A DNA stretch of 19,096 nt. Source: an uncultured Eubacteriales bacterium (GTDB lineage Bacteria > Bacillota > Clostridia > Oscillospirales > Oscillospiraceae). Within the stretch, counting starts at the first letter, position 1; every line of letters starts with the position of its first letter. Made by a program: the position numbers and the translations under genes. Below the pieces are notes generated by a model. The model saw nothing but the letters and a program-made list of their open reading frames with translations, was not told the origin of the DNA and searched no databases. Below, piece by piece: positions 1 through 7,378 of the stretch. Location: the NCBI GenBank assembly GCA_900549405.1, contig URNZ01000035.1:1-19096 (forward strand), written 5' to 3'.

Positions 1-610
1 CCAGGCCGGGCTTGATGAAGTTGTTCACCATCTCGTTCACCCGGCTGCGGGGCTCCAGAAAGTCGGTGTTCTCCAGCAGATCCTGGATCTTATCGGCGTA
101 CTTGGACAGGCGGAAGAAATAGGCCTCCTCCTCCGCGTCGGTGACGGGGCGGCCACAGTCGGGACAGCAGCCGTCCTTCAACTGGCTCTCCGTCCAGAAG
201 GACTCGCAGGGGGTGCAGTATTTGCCCTTATAGGTCCCCTTGTAGATGTCCCCCTTGTCGTACATCTTTTTGAAGATGCGCTGGATGGACTGGACGTGAT
301 AGTCGTCGGTGGTGCGGATGAACCGGTCGTTGCTGATGTTCATCAGCTTCCACAGGTCCTTCACGCCCCGGGGGCCCTCCACGATGCAGTCCACAAACTC
401 CTTGGGGGTGATGCCCGCCTCCTTGGCCTTGTTCTCGATCTTCTGGCCGTGCTCGTCGGTGCCGGTGAGGAACATCACGTCGTAACCGGCCAGGCGCTTA
501 TACCGGGCCAGGGCGTCGGTGGCCACGGTGCAGTAGGTGTGGCCGATGTGCAGCTTGTCGCTGGGGTAGTAGATGGGGGTGGTGATATAAAACCGCTTTT
601 TATTCTCCAT
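1..610 (-). CDS. metG: Methionyl-tRNA synthetase, N-terminal part (runs off left edge)
   Basis: Charges tRNA-Met with methionine in the cytoplasm. About 203 residues are present. They begin MENKKRFYITTPIYYPS and contain the class I signature HIGH (residues about 21-24, in the context DKLHIGHTY) and the family motif FLTGTDEHGQKIE. Two cysteine pairs, CTPC and CCPDC, form the zinc knuckle typical of the long MetRS form. The KMSKS loop and anticodon-binding domain would lie left of the window. The ATG at 610 is preceded by GGGAGAT at a usable distance. The start lies inside the last codons of the upstream membrane-protein gene, an 11-base overlap, so translation is probably coupled. The identification rests on clear motifs. 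Only the C-terminal architecture is unknown. Confidence 0.97.
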   Translation of the reverse strand, partial: MENKKRFYITTPIYYPSDKLHIGHTYCTVATDALARYKRLAGYDVMFLTGTDEHGQKIENKAKEAGITPKEFVDCIVEGPRGVKDLWKLMNISNDRFIRTTDDYHVQSIQRIFKKMYDKGDIYKGTYKGKYCTPCESFWTESQLKDGCCPDCGRPVTDAEEEAYFFRLSKYADKIQDLLENTDFLEPRSRVNEMVNNFIKPGL

Positions 611-1478
611 TGTTGTGATCTCCCTCGTTGTTAATTTCCTTCGTGGGGGCCAGCCGCGCTCCGCCGGAGCGCACCGGACCCATATGGCTCAGCAGGGCCA
701 TGGCCCCGGCCAGATCGCTGAGGATAAACGCCGCCGCCAGGGCCAGCCGGAAGAGGTCCAGACTGTCCCCCAGGCTGAGCAGCCCCAGATAGACGCCGAA
801 CAGGCAGAAGAACAGCCCCCGGCGGGGATGGGGGTGGGCATAGCGCAGGGCGGCCAGCTCATAGCTGCCCAGCATCAGGAAAGCCACCGCCGCCAGGGCG
901 GGACCATAGTCCATGAGCACCGGGTCGGTGCCGTGGTTTAAGTGGAAGGCGAACAGCCAGGCCAGGCCCGCCGCCGGCTGGACCAGGGACCAGGGACCGG
1001 CCTTTGTGGTGATGGGCCCCCGATAGCCCTCCCGCCCCAGCACCAGCAGGGCCGGGCCGGACAGAAAGCTGAGCAGGGCGCACAGCAGCAGGGCGATGGG
1101 ATAGGTGACAGGATAGGTGGCAGACCCTGCCGCGAGGTTGGCCCGCCAGACGGTCAGCTGGTAAAAGCCCTCCTGTGCAGTGAGGGCGCCCCCGGCCAGC
1201 ATGAGCAGGGCCCCGGCGGCCATCAGGGTCATATACAGGGCAGAGGGGCAGGGGAGGGCCTCCTCCGCCGTGTTCGGCGGACCCTCCCGCCGCAGGGCCA
1301 GCAGCAGGATCGCCGCCACCGCCGCCGTCAGGGCCAGCAGCAGGACGGGGGCGGGGCCGCCGGCGGGGAACAGCAGGGTCTCCGGGTCAAAGTTGACCCG
1401 CCGCTGCCACAGGCGCAGGCCCAGTCCCAGGACGCCCCCAATGAGAGCCAGCCCGGGCAGATATACGTTCTTTCCCAT
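600..1478 (-). CDS. Predicted polytopic membrane protein, unknown function
   Basis: A 292-residue protein that I do not recognise. Roughly eight hydrophobic segments can be seen, near residues 7-24, 42-62, 80-100, 124-148, 165-180, 190-212, 221-236 and 243-263. The connecting loops are short, and the C-terminal tail is polar and acidic (KEINNEGDHNNGE). There is no obvious catalytic motif. The ATG at 1478 lies 12 bases after GGAG and has no better in-frame start upstream. A good promoter lies about 55 bases upstream. Its stop codon is inside the metG coding region, so it is the first gene of a two-gene leftward operon with metG. High G/C codon use matches the neighbours, which suggests a resident gene. 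It could be a lineage-specific integral membrane protein; no function is assigned. Confidence 0.8.
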   Translation of the reverse strand: MGKNVYLPGLALIGGVLGLGLRLWQRRVNFDPETLLFPAGGPAPVLLLALTAAVAAILLLALRREGPPNTAEEALPCPSALYMTLMAAGALLMLAGGALTAQEGFYQLTVWRANLAAGSATYPVTYPIALLLCALLSFLSGPALLVLGREGYRGPITTKAGPWSLVQPAAGLAWLFAFHLNHGTDPVLMDYGPALAAVAFLMLGSYELAALRYAHPHPRRGLFFCLFGVYLGLLSLGDSLDLFRLALAAAFILSDLAGAMALLSHMGPVRSGGARLAPTKEINNEGDHNNGE

Positions 1479-1530
1479 GAACGGTGAACGCTCCTTTTTT
1501 CTTTGGTACAGATTTTAAGACGCTGTTTTT

Positions 1531-1559
1531 ATGATATACTCCTCGGGGCAAAAAATCAA
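1531..1559 (-). promoter_or_regulatory. Promoter for the membrane protein-metG operon
   Basis: Read leftward, a TTGATT -35 element (1554-1559) and a TATCAT -10 element (1531-1536) are separated by 17 bases. Five of six -10 bases match the vegetative consensus. The site is about 53 bases upstream of the 1478 start, and no other gene lies between. Confidence 0.6.
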
Positions 1560-1565
1560 GGCGGC

Positions 1566-1582
1566 GGGCCGGTTTCCGACCC
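1566..1582 (-). terminator. Weak terminator candidate after the mnmA operon
   Basis: A 7-bp stem (including one G-U pair) with an AAA loop lies about 40 bases past the stop of the 98-residue gene. The nearest T-run starts some nine bases after the stem and overlaps the next promoter, so termination efficiency is doubtful. Confidence 0.3.
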
Positions 1583-1618
1583 ATTTCCCGGATATTTTCC
1601 CGGCTTTTTCAGGGGCTA

Positions 1619-1915
1619 TTATTTGTGGCGCAGCTTGTCCTCGTGCTTCTTACCGCCGAACTGGCGGGCCACGGCGACAACGAGCATGATGATGCCCAGA
1701 ATGTTGACCACGCCGGAGGCCCAGTCGGGCAGCATCCCGTGGGTATACAGCATCTGTCCGGCGGCCAGGAAGACCAGGTCCACCAGCAGCAGGCTGCGGG
1801 CCACCGGGTCCATGCGGGCGCGGTCCCGCACCTGTTTGTCCGCCAGGGCATTGTCTCGGGCACGGGCCCGGACGGCGGCGCTGGAGTTGTTGTGGCGCTT
1901 TTTCGATTTGCTCAT
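1619..1915 (-). CDS. Small two-helix membrane protein, unknown function
   Basis: A 98-residue protein with a strongly basic N-terminal 40 residues (MSKSKKRHNN, then an Arg-rich stretch RARARD). Two hydrophobic helices follow, near residues 41-57 and 67-85, and then a basic tail (GGKKHEDKLRHK). I do not recognise a family. Its ATG overlaps the mnmA stop codon in the four-base arrangement ATGA, so it is translated from the mnmA message, probably by coupling. The basic ends predict a cytoplasmic N- and C-terminus with a hairpin in the membrane. The position behind mnmA does not by itself imply a role in tRNA modification. Confidence 0.75.
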   Translation of the reverse strand: MSKSKKRHNNSSAAVRARARDNALADKQVRDRARMDPVARSLLLVDLVFLAAGQMLYTHGMLPDWASGVVNILGIIMLVVAVARQFGGKKHEDKLRHK

Positions 1916-3006
1916 AGTGACGCTCCTTCTCGTTCAATGACGCCGCCGCCCACCACCAGGTCGCCGTCGTAAAAGACCACGGCCTGGCCGGGGGTAACGG
2001 CCCGCTGGGGCTGGTCAAAGACCACCCGCACCCGGTCCGGGGATATCTGCTCCACGGTGCAGGGCTGCTCGGCCATGCGGTAGCGGATCTTGGCCCGGAG
2101 ACGCAGGGGGGCGTTTAATTGGTCAAAAGGTATCCAGTTCACGTCGCTGGCGGTGAGGGTATCAGAGAACAGGGACGCGTTGTCCGACAGGACCACGGCG
2201 TTGTCCTCTGGCCGCACCTGCTTGACATACAGCCGCCCGTGGTTAGAGGACACCCCCAGCCCCCGGCGCTGGCCCACGGTGTAGCCCACGATGCCCGTGT
2301 GCTCCCCCAGGACGTGGCCCTCCTGGTCCAGAAACGGCCCGTGGGGATAGGTCTTTCCCGTGTGGCGGCGGATAAAGGCGGCATAGTCCCCGTCGGGGAC
2401 GAAGCAGATGTCCTGGCTCTCGTGCTTTTTCGCGTTGATGAGTCCCTGCTGGGCGGCGATGGCCCGGATCTCGTCCTTGGACAGGTCCCCCAGGGGGAAC
2501 AGACTGTGGACAAGCTGGTCCTGGGTCAGGTTATACAGCACATAGCTCTGGTCCTTCTCCGGGTGGAGGGCCTTGTACAGCAGCCACCGGCCGCTGCCTC
2601 GGTCATAGCTTAGGCGGACATAGTGCCCCGTGGCCACATAGTCCCGGTCCAGCTCCTTCGCCCGCTGGAGCAGGGCACCGAATTTGAGATATCGGTTGCA
2701 GTCGATGCAGGGGTTGGGGGTCTCCCCCTGCTCATAGGCGCAGGCGAAGCGGTCCATCACCTGGCGGTGGAACTGGCGGGAGAAGTTGAACACATAATAA
2801 GGAAAGCCCAGCTGCCGGGCCACCGCCCGGGCGTCCTCCACGTCGTCCAGGGAGCAGCAGCTGCTCTCCCCCTCCACGCCCACATCTCCGTTGTCAAACA
2901 GCTTCATGGTCACGCCGATGAGGTCGTGGCCCGCCTGTTTTAAAATCCAGGCCGCCGTGGAGCTGTCCACGCCGCCGCTCATGGCAACGGCCACCTTTGC
3001 GCACAT
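1912..3006 (-). CDS. mnmA: tRNA-specific 2-thiouridylase MnmA
   Basis: Installs the 2-thio group on U34 of tRNAs for Lys, Glu and Gln, using ATP and sulfur from a cysteine desulfurase relay. The 364-residue product has the usual family length. The PP-loop SGGVDSS is at residues 10-16. The catalytic cysteines are C100 in NPCIDC and C201 in ESQDICFVPDG, matching the Cys pair of the E. coli enzyme. The C-terminal beta-barrel region is present. I chose the ATG at 3006 because GAGGGGG lies seven bases upstream; an in-frame GTG at 3030 would add eight residues upstream of that site. It is the first gene of a leftward operon with the small membrane protein. A GESSCC cysteine pair near residue 50 resembles other Firmicutes copies. 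The family is certain. Confidence 0.97.
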   Translation of the reverse strand: MCAKVAVAMSGGVDSSTAAWILKQAGHDLIGVTMKLFDNGDVGVEGESSCCSLDDVEDARAVARQLGFPYYVFNFSRQFHRQVMDRFACAYEQGETPNPCIDCNRYLKFGALLQRAKELDRDYVATGHYVRLSYDRGSGRWLLYKALHPEKDQSYVLYNLTQDQLVHSLFPLGDLSKDEIRAIAAQQGLINAKKHESQDICFVPDGDYAAFIRRHTGKTYPHGPFLDQEGHVLGEHTGIVGYTVGQRRGLGVSSNHGRLYVKQVRPEDNAVVLSDNASLFSDTLTASDVNWIPFDQLNAPLRLRAKIRYRMAEQPCTVEQISPDRVRVVFDQPQRAVTPGQAVVFYDGDLVVGGGVIEREGASL

Positions 3007-3110
3007 GCTGCGTCCCCCTCTCTGGAGCACTGGGTTACATAACGCCCAGTATCAGGAAAATCAAAATGGATAACGGTCATTTTGCCCAACCGCTTGAGAA
3101 TACTTTTTGC

Positions 3111-3139
3111 AGTATATCACACTTTTTTTCCGTCGGCAA
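3111..3139 (-). promoter_or_regulatory. Promoter for mnmA
   Basis: Read leftward, TTGCCG (3134-3139) and TATACT (3111-3116) have a 17-base spacer. Transcription would begin near 3104 and give a leader of about 98 bases. That leader contains a small inverted repeat, ACTGGG with CCCAGT, just before the ribosome binding site. The promoter diverges from that of nrdD. Confidence 0.6.
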
Positions 3140-3199
3140 CCACCGGGAAAATCACGCCAAACCCCACAGGCCCAACCGTTTGCAGGAAAACGGCCTTTC

Positions 3200-3256
3200 C
3201 GAATACATATTGTATTGCTTGGTTTTTATACAGCGAACAGGCACAATATCTTGTAG
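3200..3256 (+). promoter_or_regulatory. Candidate NrdR box pair upstream of nrdD
   Basis: NrdR is the ATP-cone repressor of ribonucleotide reductase genes and binds near-palindromes of the form acaCwAtATaTwGtgt. The site at 3241-3256 reads gcaCAATATCTTGTag and matches the ten-base core at nine positions. A weaker copy on the opposite strand has its core at 3203-3212. It lies in the near-perfect palindrome AATACATATTGTATT. The cores are 41 bases apart, about four helical turns, which places them on the same DNA face. No nrdR gene is in the window. The assignment rests on motif fit and gene context. Confidence 0.5.
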
Positions 3257-3266
3257 ACCCGTACAA

Positions 3267-3295
3267 TTTACAAACGAGACAAAGCGTGATATACT
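3267..3295 (+). promoter_or_regulatory. Promoter for nrdD
   Basis: TTTACA (3267-3272) and TATACT (3290-3295) are separated by 17 bases, each one base from consensus. Transcription would start near 3302 and give a leader of about 100 bases. The better NrdR-like box ends ten bases upstream of the -35 element. Confidence 0.7.
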
Positions 3296-3305
3296 TCATT
3301 CCCGG

Positions 3306-3380
3306 TGATCAGAGAGATCAAATAACTTTCCGGCGGCAGCCCTGCCGCCGTTTTCCATCTGTTTGTTCATACCAAACAGA
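3306..3380 (+). promoter_or_regulatory. Structured nrdD leader with three hairpins
   Basis: The untranslated leader holds three consecutive inverted repeats. The first is TGATC/GATCA (3306-3320). The second is CGGCGGCA/TGCCGCCG (3331-3350), followed by TTTT, which looks like a short intrinsic terminator. The third is TCTGTTTG/CAAACAGA (3358-3380) with a seven-base loop, just before the ribosome binding site. This could be an attenuator or mRNA-stability element. It matches no riboswitch class that I know. Confidence 0.4.
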
Positions 3381-3402
3381 AAACTTGAGAGGAGTGCGCA
3401 CC

Positions 3403-5529
3403 GTGAAAGTAATCAAGCGAGACGGAAAGATCGTCGATTACGACCGGAGTAAGATCGTCCGTGCCATAGAGAAGGCCAATGCAGAGGTAGCCCCCGATGA
3501 GCGGCTGTCCAAGGACCGCATCGACGCGGTGATCGACCGCATCGAGGCCCTGAAGCGCCCCCGGATGCTGGTGGAGGATATCCAGGACCTGGTGGAGCAG
3601 GGGCTGGTGGAGGAGAACAAGTTCCACCTGGCCAAAACCTATATCATCTACCGCTATAACCGGGCCCTGGTGCGCAAGGCCAACACCACCGACGAGTCCA
3701 TCCTGTCCCTGCTGCGCAATGAGAACCAGGAGCTGGCCGAGGAGAACTCCAACAAGAACACCATGATCGCCGCCACCCAGCGGGACTACATCGCCGGCGA
3801 GGTGAGCCGGGACCTGACCCGCCGTCTGCTGCTGCCTGATGTCATCTCCAAGGCCCACGACGAGGGAGCCATCCATTTCCACGACGCGGACTATTTCGTC
3901 CAGCCTATCTTCAACTGCTGTCTCATCAACATCGGGGACATGCTGGACAACGGCACCGTGATGAACGGCAAGCTCATCGAGTCCCCCAAGAGCTTTCAGG
4001 TGGCCTGCACCGTGATGACCCAGATCATCGCCTGCGTGGCCTCTAACCAGTACGGCGGCCAGTCGGTGGACCTGCGCCACCTGGGCAAATACCTCCGCCG
4101 CAGCCGGGAGAAGTTCCGCCGCCATATCGAGGCCGACTGCGCCGGTCACGCCGACGCCGAGACCCTCCACCGCCTGGTGGAGGACCGGGTGCGGGACGAG
4201 CTGAAGTCCGGTGTGCAGACCATCCAGTATCAGATCAACACCCTGATGACCACCAATGGCCAGTCCCCCTTCGTCACCCTGTTCCTGAACCTTCAGGAGG
4301 ACGACCCCTATCTGGAGGAGAACGCCATGATCGTGGAGGAGGTGCTGCGCCAACGCCTGGAGGGCATCAAGAACGAGGCCGGGGCCTATATCACCCCCGC
4401 CTTCCCCAAGCTGGTGTATGTGCTGGACGAGCACAACTGCCTGAAGGGCGGCAAGTATGACTACATCACCGAGCTTGCCGTAAAGTGCTCCGCCAAGCGG
4501 ATGTACCCCGACTATATCTCCGCCAAGAAGATGCGGGAGAACTACGAGGGCAACGTGTTCTCCCCCATGGGCTGCCGCTCCTTCCTGTCCCCCTGGAAGG
4601 ATGAGAATGGCAACTATAAGTTCGAGGGCCGCTTCAACCAGGGCGTGGTCTCCCTGAACCTGCCCCAGATCGGCATCCTGGCCCGGGGGGACATGGACAA
4701 GTTCTGGTCCCTGCTGGAGGAGCGCCTGGACCTGTGCTATCAGGCCCTCATGTGCCGCCACAATGCCCTGAAGCAGGTGCGGTCCGACTCCTCCCCCATC
4801 CACTGGCAGTATGGTGCCATCGCCCGCCTGCCCAAGGGCGCGCCCATCAAGCCCCTGCTCTACGGCGGCTACTCCTCCATCTCCCTGGGCTATATCGGTC
4901 TGTACGAGGTGACCAAGCTGATGACCGGCGTGAGCCACACCCAGCCCGGCGGGACCGAATTTGCCCTGAAGGTGATGAACCGCCTGCGCAAGGCCTGCGA
5001 CGACTGGAAGGCCAAGACCAACATCGGCTTTGCTCTGTACGGCACCCCGGCGGAGAGCCTGTGCTACCGCTTCGCCCGCATCGACAAGGAGCGCTTCGGC
5101 ACGATCCCTGACGTAACCGACAAGGGTTATTATACCAACAGTTATCACGTGGACGTGCGGGAGCACATCGACGCCTTCCACAAGTTCACCTTCGAGTCCC
5201 AGTTCCAGAAGATCTCCACCGGCGGGTGCATCTCCTATGTGGAGATCCCCAACATGCGCCACAACCTGGAGGCGCTGAAAGAAGTGGTGCGCTTCATCTA
5301 TGACAACATCCAGTACGCCGAGTTCAACACCAAGAGCGACTATTGCCAGGTGTGCGGCTTCGACGGGGAGATCATCATCAACGATGACAACCAGTGGGAG
5401 TGCCCCGTCTGCCACAACAAGGACCGGGCCAAGATGAACGTCACCCGCCGCACCTGCGGCTATCTGGGCGAAAACTATTGGAACGTGGGCAAGACCAAGG
5501 AGATCAAAGCGCGGGTGCTGCATCTGTAA
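3403..5529 (+). CDS. nrdD: Anaerobic (class III) ribonucleoside-triphosphate reductase
   Basis: Reduces ribonucleoside triphosphates to deoxynucleotides without oxygen, using a glycyl radical made by NrdG. The product is 708 residues from a GTG start, chosen because AGAGGAG lies eight bases upstream and the product then begins with the ATP-cone (VKVIKRDGKIVDYDRSKIV, residues 1-95). That domain gives allosteric control by ATP/dATP. The catalytic core contains NCCLINIGDM (Cys172/173) and MGCRSFLSPW. The C-terminal zinc site is C648xxC651 and C667xxC670. The glycyl-radical loop is RRTCGYLG, with the radical residue probably Gly686. All key residues are present. Usually nrdG follows directly; here a terminator and an oppositely oriented MATE gene follow, so the activase must be elsewhere. 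Regulation is likely through NrdR and possibly the leader. Confidence 0.98.
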   Translation: MKVIKRDGKIVDYDRSKIVRAIEKANAEVAPDERLSKDRIDAVIDRIEALKRPRMLVEDIQDLVEQGLVEENKFHLAKTYIIYRYNRALVRKANTTDESILSLLRNENQELAEENSNKNTMIAATQRDYIAGEVSRDLTRRLLLPDVISKAHDEGAIHFHDADYFVQPIFNCCLINIGDMLDNGTVMNGKLIESPKSFQVACTVMTQIIACVASNQYGGQSVDLRHLGKYLRRSREKFRRHIEADCAGHADAETLHRLVEDRVRDELKSGVQTIQYQINTLMTTNGQSPFVTLFLNLQEDDPYLEENAMIVEEVLRQRLEGIKNEAGAYITPAFPKLVYVLDEHNCLKGGKYDYITELAVKCSAKRMYPDYISAKKMRENYEGNVFSPMGCRSFLSPWKDENGNYKFEGRFNQGVVSLNLPQIGILARGDMDKFWSLLEERLDLCYQALMCRHNALKQVRSDSSPIHWQYGAIARLPKGAPIKPLLYGGYSSISLGYIGLYEVTKLMTGVSHTQPGGTEFALKVMNRLRKACDDWKAKTNIGFALYGTPAESLCYRFARIDKERFGTIPDVTDKGYYTNSYHVDVREHIDAFHKFTFESQFQKISTGGCISYVEIPNMRHNLEALKEVVRFIYDNIQYAEFNTKSDYCQVCGFDGEIIINDDNQWECPVCHNKDRAKMNVTRRTCGYLGENYWNVGKTKEIKARVLHL

Positions 5530-5538
5530 GTTTAAATT

Positions 5539-5572
5539 ATAACCGAAAAATTTTTATAACCAAAAAATTTTT
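5539..5572. repeat. AT-rich 17-bp tandem duplication
   Basis: Two adjacent copies, 5539-5555 and 5556-5572, read ATAACC, then G or A, then AAAAATTTTT, and differ at one position. Each contains an A-tract/T-tract palindrome. It begins ten bases after the nrdD stop and marks the start of an AT-rich stretch. Confidence 0.75.
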
Positions 5573-5620
5573 CTAACAATTTTATTGCAAAAACAAGTGT
5601 AAACTCAAAAAACAGACGTA

Positions 5621-5664
5621 AAAACCGCTACAATGCTTGTAACTACAAGGATTGTAGCGGTTTT
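5621..5664. terminator. Bidirectional terminator between nrdD and the MATE gene
   Basis: A long inverted repeat: the arms AAAACCGCTACAAT and ATTGTAGCGGTTTT pair over 14 bp, then a G/G mismatch, then CTTGTA/TACAAG. A T-rich run follows on each strand (TTTTATTCTTCTT rightward, TTTTT leftward). It sits between two convergent genes and would stop transcripts from both. Confidence 0.9.
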
Positions 5665-5758
5665 ATTCTTCTTAAATTGTAAAAAATGGGATTACACTAT
5701 CGAGATTTATAGATCGCAAGCAAATTGCATTACTGCGAACAGTAACTGTTATCCGTTA

Positions 5759-7111
5759 CTACACTACCTCATGGGCCAGCCATCGGCGGCTCTTAAACCG
5801 TATCGTAAATACAATTCCACGAACGGTCCAATCTGTAAACATACCGATCCACACGGCAATCGGGCCAAATCCATGGACGCGGCAAAGGTAAATACAGAGT
5901 GTTACCCGGAACAGCCACATGCTGATGCAGGAGAGAATCATGGAAAAGCGCACATCTCCTGCTGCCCGCATGCCGTAGGCCGGAACAAAAGCAAGTGTCC
6001 ATACAATGGGTTTTACGACTGTGATCCATCCTATCATGTAAAAGCACATCTTTGCACTCTCCGGTTCCATGCCGCCTAACATCGTAACCGGTCTTGTCAG
6101 AATGTACACCAGGGCACAGCAGCCGATAATCACAGCTTCCGCTATTACCGATAACTTTTTGATGTAATAGATGGCCTCATCCTGGCGTCCGGCGCCCAGG
6201 CACTGGCCCACCACCGTCATCATGCCGATTCCGATGCCGATGGCCGCAATACCGTTTAAATTCTCCAGAATGTTGGTCATGGCCTGAGCCGCAATGGCGA
6301 TGGTTCCAAGGGTCGATACCGTTGACTGAATGGCCAATTTTCCAAACTGGAACATTGCATTTTCGATTCCATTGGGAATTCCAAGAGACAGAATTCTTCT
6401 GATCCGCTGTCCATCTGGACGGATTCTCCCATATCCATAGACAGCGATCTCCTGCTTTGGATTCCTTAAAAAAGCCAGGACAACCACCGCTGAGATCACC
6501 CTGGAACCGAGCGTGGCAATAGCCGCTCCAGCCACTCCCAGATGAAATCCCCAGATCAACACCGCATTTCCGGCAATATTAAGTCCGTTAGAGACAACCG
6601 CGATGGTCATCGGAAGACGTGTATTCCCCTGCGCCCGATAAATCGATGAGCCGGCATCATAAAGAGCTATAAAAGGAAATGAAAGCGCCGTGTAAAAGAA
6701 ATAAATCCGTGCCGCCTCCATAACATCCGCTTCCACGCTGCCGAAAATCAACCGGAGCAACGGTCCCCTCGTCAGCAGGCATACCGCCATCACCGCCGTC
6801 GAGATACTTGCTACTACGAATACCAGCTGCCTGGCCGATTCTTCTGCATTTTTCTTATCCCTCTGCCCGATATACTGGGAACAGACGATGGTGCCGCCTG
6901 CTGCCAACGCATAAAATGCCTGTATCACCAAGATATTGATGGAGTCCACCAGCGATACAGCCGAGATTGCTGCCGATCCCACATTGCTGACCATAATGCT
7001 ATCCGCTGTTCCCATCAGCGAATTCAAGAGTTGTTCCACTACAAGAGGAACCAGAAGCATCCATAAATCATGGTTGCTGAAGAGATGTTTTTCCGAATTA
7101 TTTTTTTCCAT
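5759..7111 (-). CDS. MATE family multidrug/metabolite efflux transporter (AT-richer copy)
   Basis: A 450-residue polytopic protein of MATE size, expected to have 12 membrane helices in two related halves. It would export cationic or other small molecules using a Na+ or H+ gradient. It begins MEKNNSEKHLFSNHDLWMLL. Family-typical stretches are PLVVEQLLNSLMGTADSIMV near the N-terminus, YRAQGNTRLPM before helix 5, and GIPNGIENAMFQFGKLA opening the second half, followed by VGQCLGAGRQDEA. The start at 7111 has AGGA six bases upstream. Codon use is clearly less G/C-biased than in the flanking genes, and it lies alone between terminators. This suggests later acquisition. Substrate unknown. It is only distantly similar to the second MATE protein at 16375-17745. 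Confidence 0.93.
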   Translation of the reverse strand: MEKNNSEKHLFSNHDLWMLLVPLVVEQLLNSLMGTADSIMVSNVGSAAISAVSLVDSINILVIQAFYALAAGGTIVCSQYIGQRDKKNAEESARQLVFVVASISTAVMAVCLLTRGPLLRLIFGSVEADVMEAARIYFFYTALSFPFIALYDAGSSIYRAQGNTRLPMTIAVVSNGLNIAGNAVLIWGFHLGVAGAAIATLGSRVISAVVVLAFLRNPKQEIAVYGYGRIRPDGQRIRRILSLGIPNGIENAMFQFGKLAIQSTVSTLGTIAIAAQAMTNILENLNGIAAIGIGIGMMTVVGQCLGAGRQDEAIYYIKKLSVIAEAVIIGCCALVYILTRPVTMLGGMEPESAKMCFYMIGWITVVKPIVWTLAFVPAYGMRAAGDVRFSMILSCISMWLFRVTLCIYLCRVHGFGPIAVWIGMFTDWTVRGIVFTIRFKSRRWLAHEVV

Positions 7112-7378
7112 ACGCCGTCCTGTGTCTTTCTATGATGCCAGATCAACTTTCTGATACCGTCACGGTTCACGTATACATGCCCAACAAGATGATTTTTCCG
7201 GTGCTTCGCAAACAGTCACCTGGTATCACAGTTTGGCTATTGTTTTATCCCGATATGGTCATACTGTCAATATAGAGCCATTCTTTATTTCTCTTCATTC
7301 GCCAACGATAGTATCCGGGCGATTGACCGTTGAATCATAGAAACACGCCCCGCAGGCTGGCAGACGACCATTTTTTGA
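7112..7378. other. AT-richer gene-free stretch with a possible coding remnant
   Basis: No complete gene is visible. Read leftward, 7246-7334 encodes a 28-residue open stretch (ending WLYIDSMTISG and a stop) with an Arg/Tyr-rich start, SPGYYRWRMKRNKEW. It has no convincing ribosome site and overlaps the MATE promoter. It could be a decayed gene end. Composition turns GC-rich again at about 7345, near the right boundary of the AT-richer block. Confidence 0.35.
7242..7270 (-). promoter_or_regulatory. Promoter for the AT-richer MATE gene
   Basis: Read leftward, a perfect TTGACA (7265-7270) and TAAAAC (7242-7247) have a 17-base spacer. The start codon is about 130 bases downstream. Confidence 0.5.

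Noticed and set aside
3007..3104. Leader of mnmA as a possible riboswitch
   Set aside because: Only one small hairpin (ACTGGG/CCCAGT) can be seen. No conserved aptamer block was recognised.
3367..5523. A 718-codon open frame on the strand opposite nrdD
   Set aside because: It is a by-product of G/C-ending codons in nrdD. The product is a Val/Leu/His/Gly-rich mixture with no domain, and it lies wholly within a certain gene.
7330..7352. Possible terminator after the YoaK-type gene
   Set aside because: The stem needs several G-U pairs and a bulge and is followed by only three T's.
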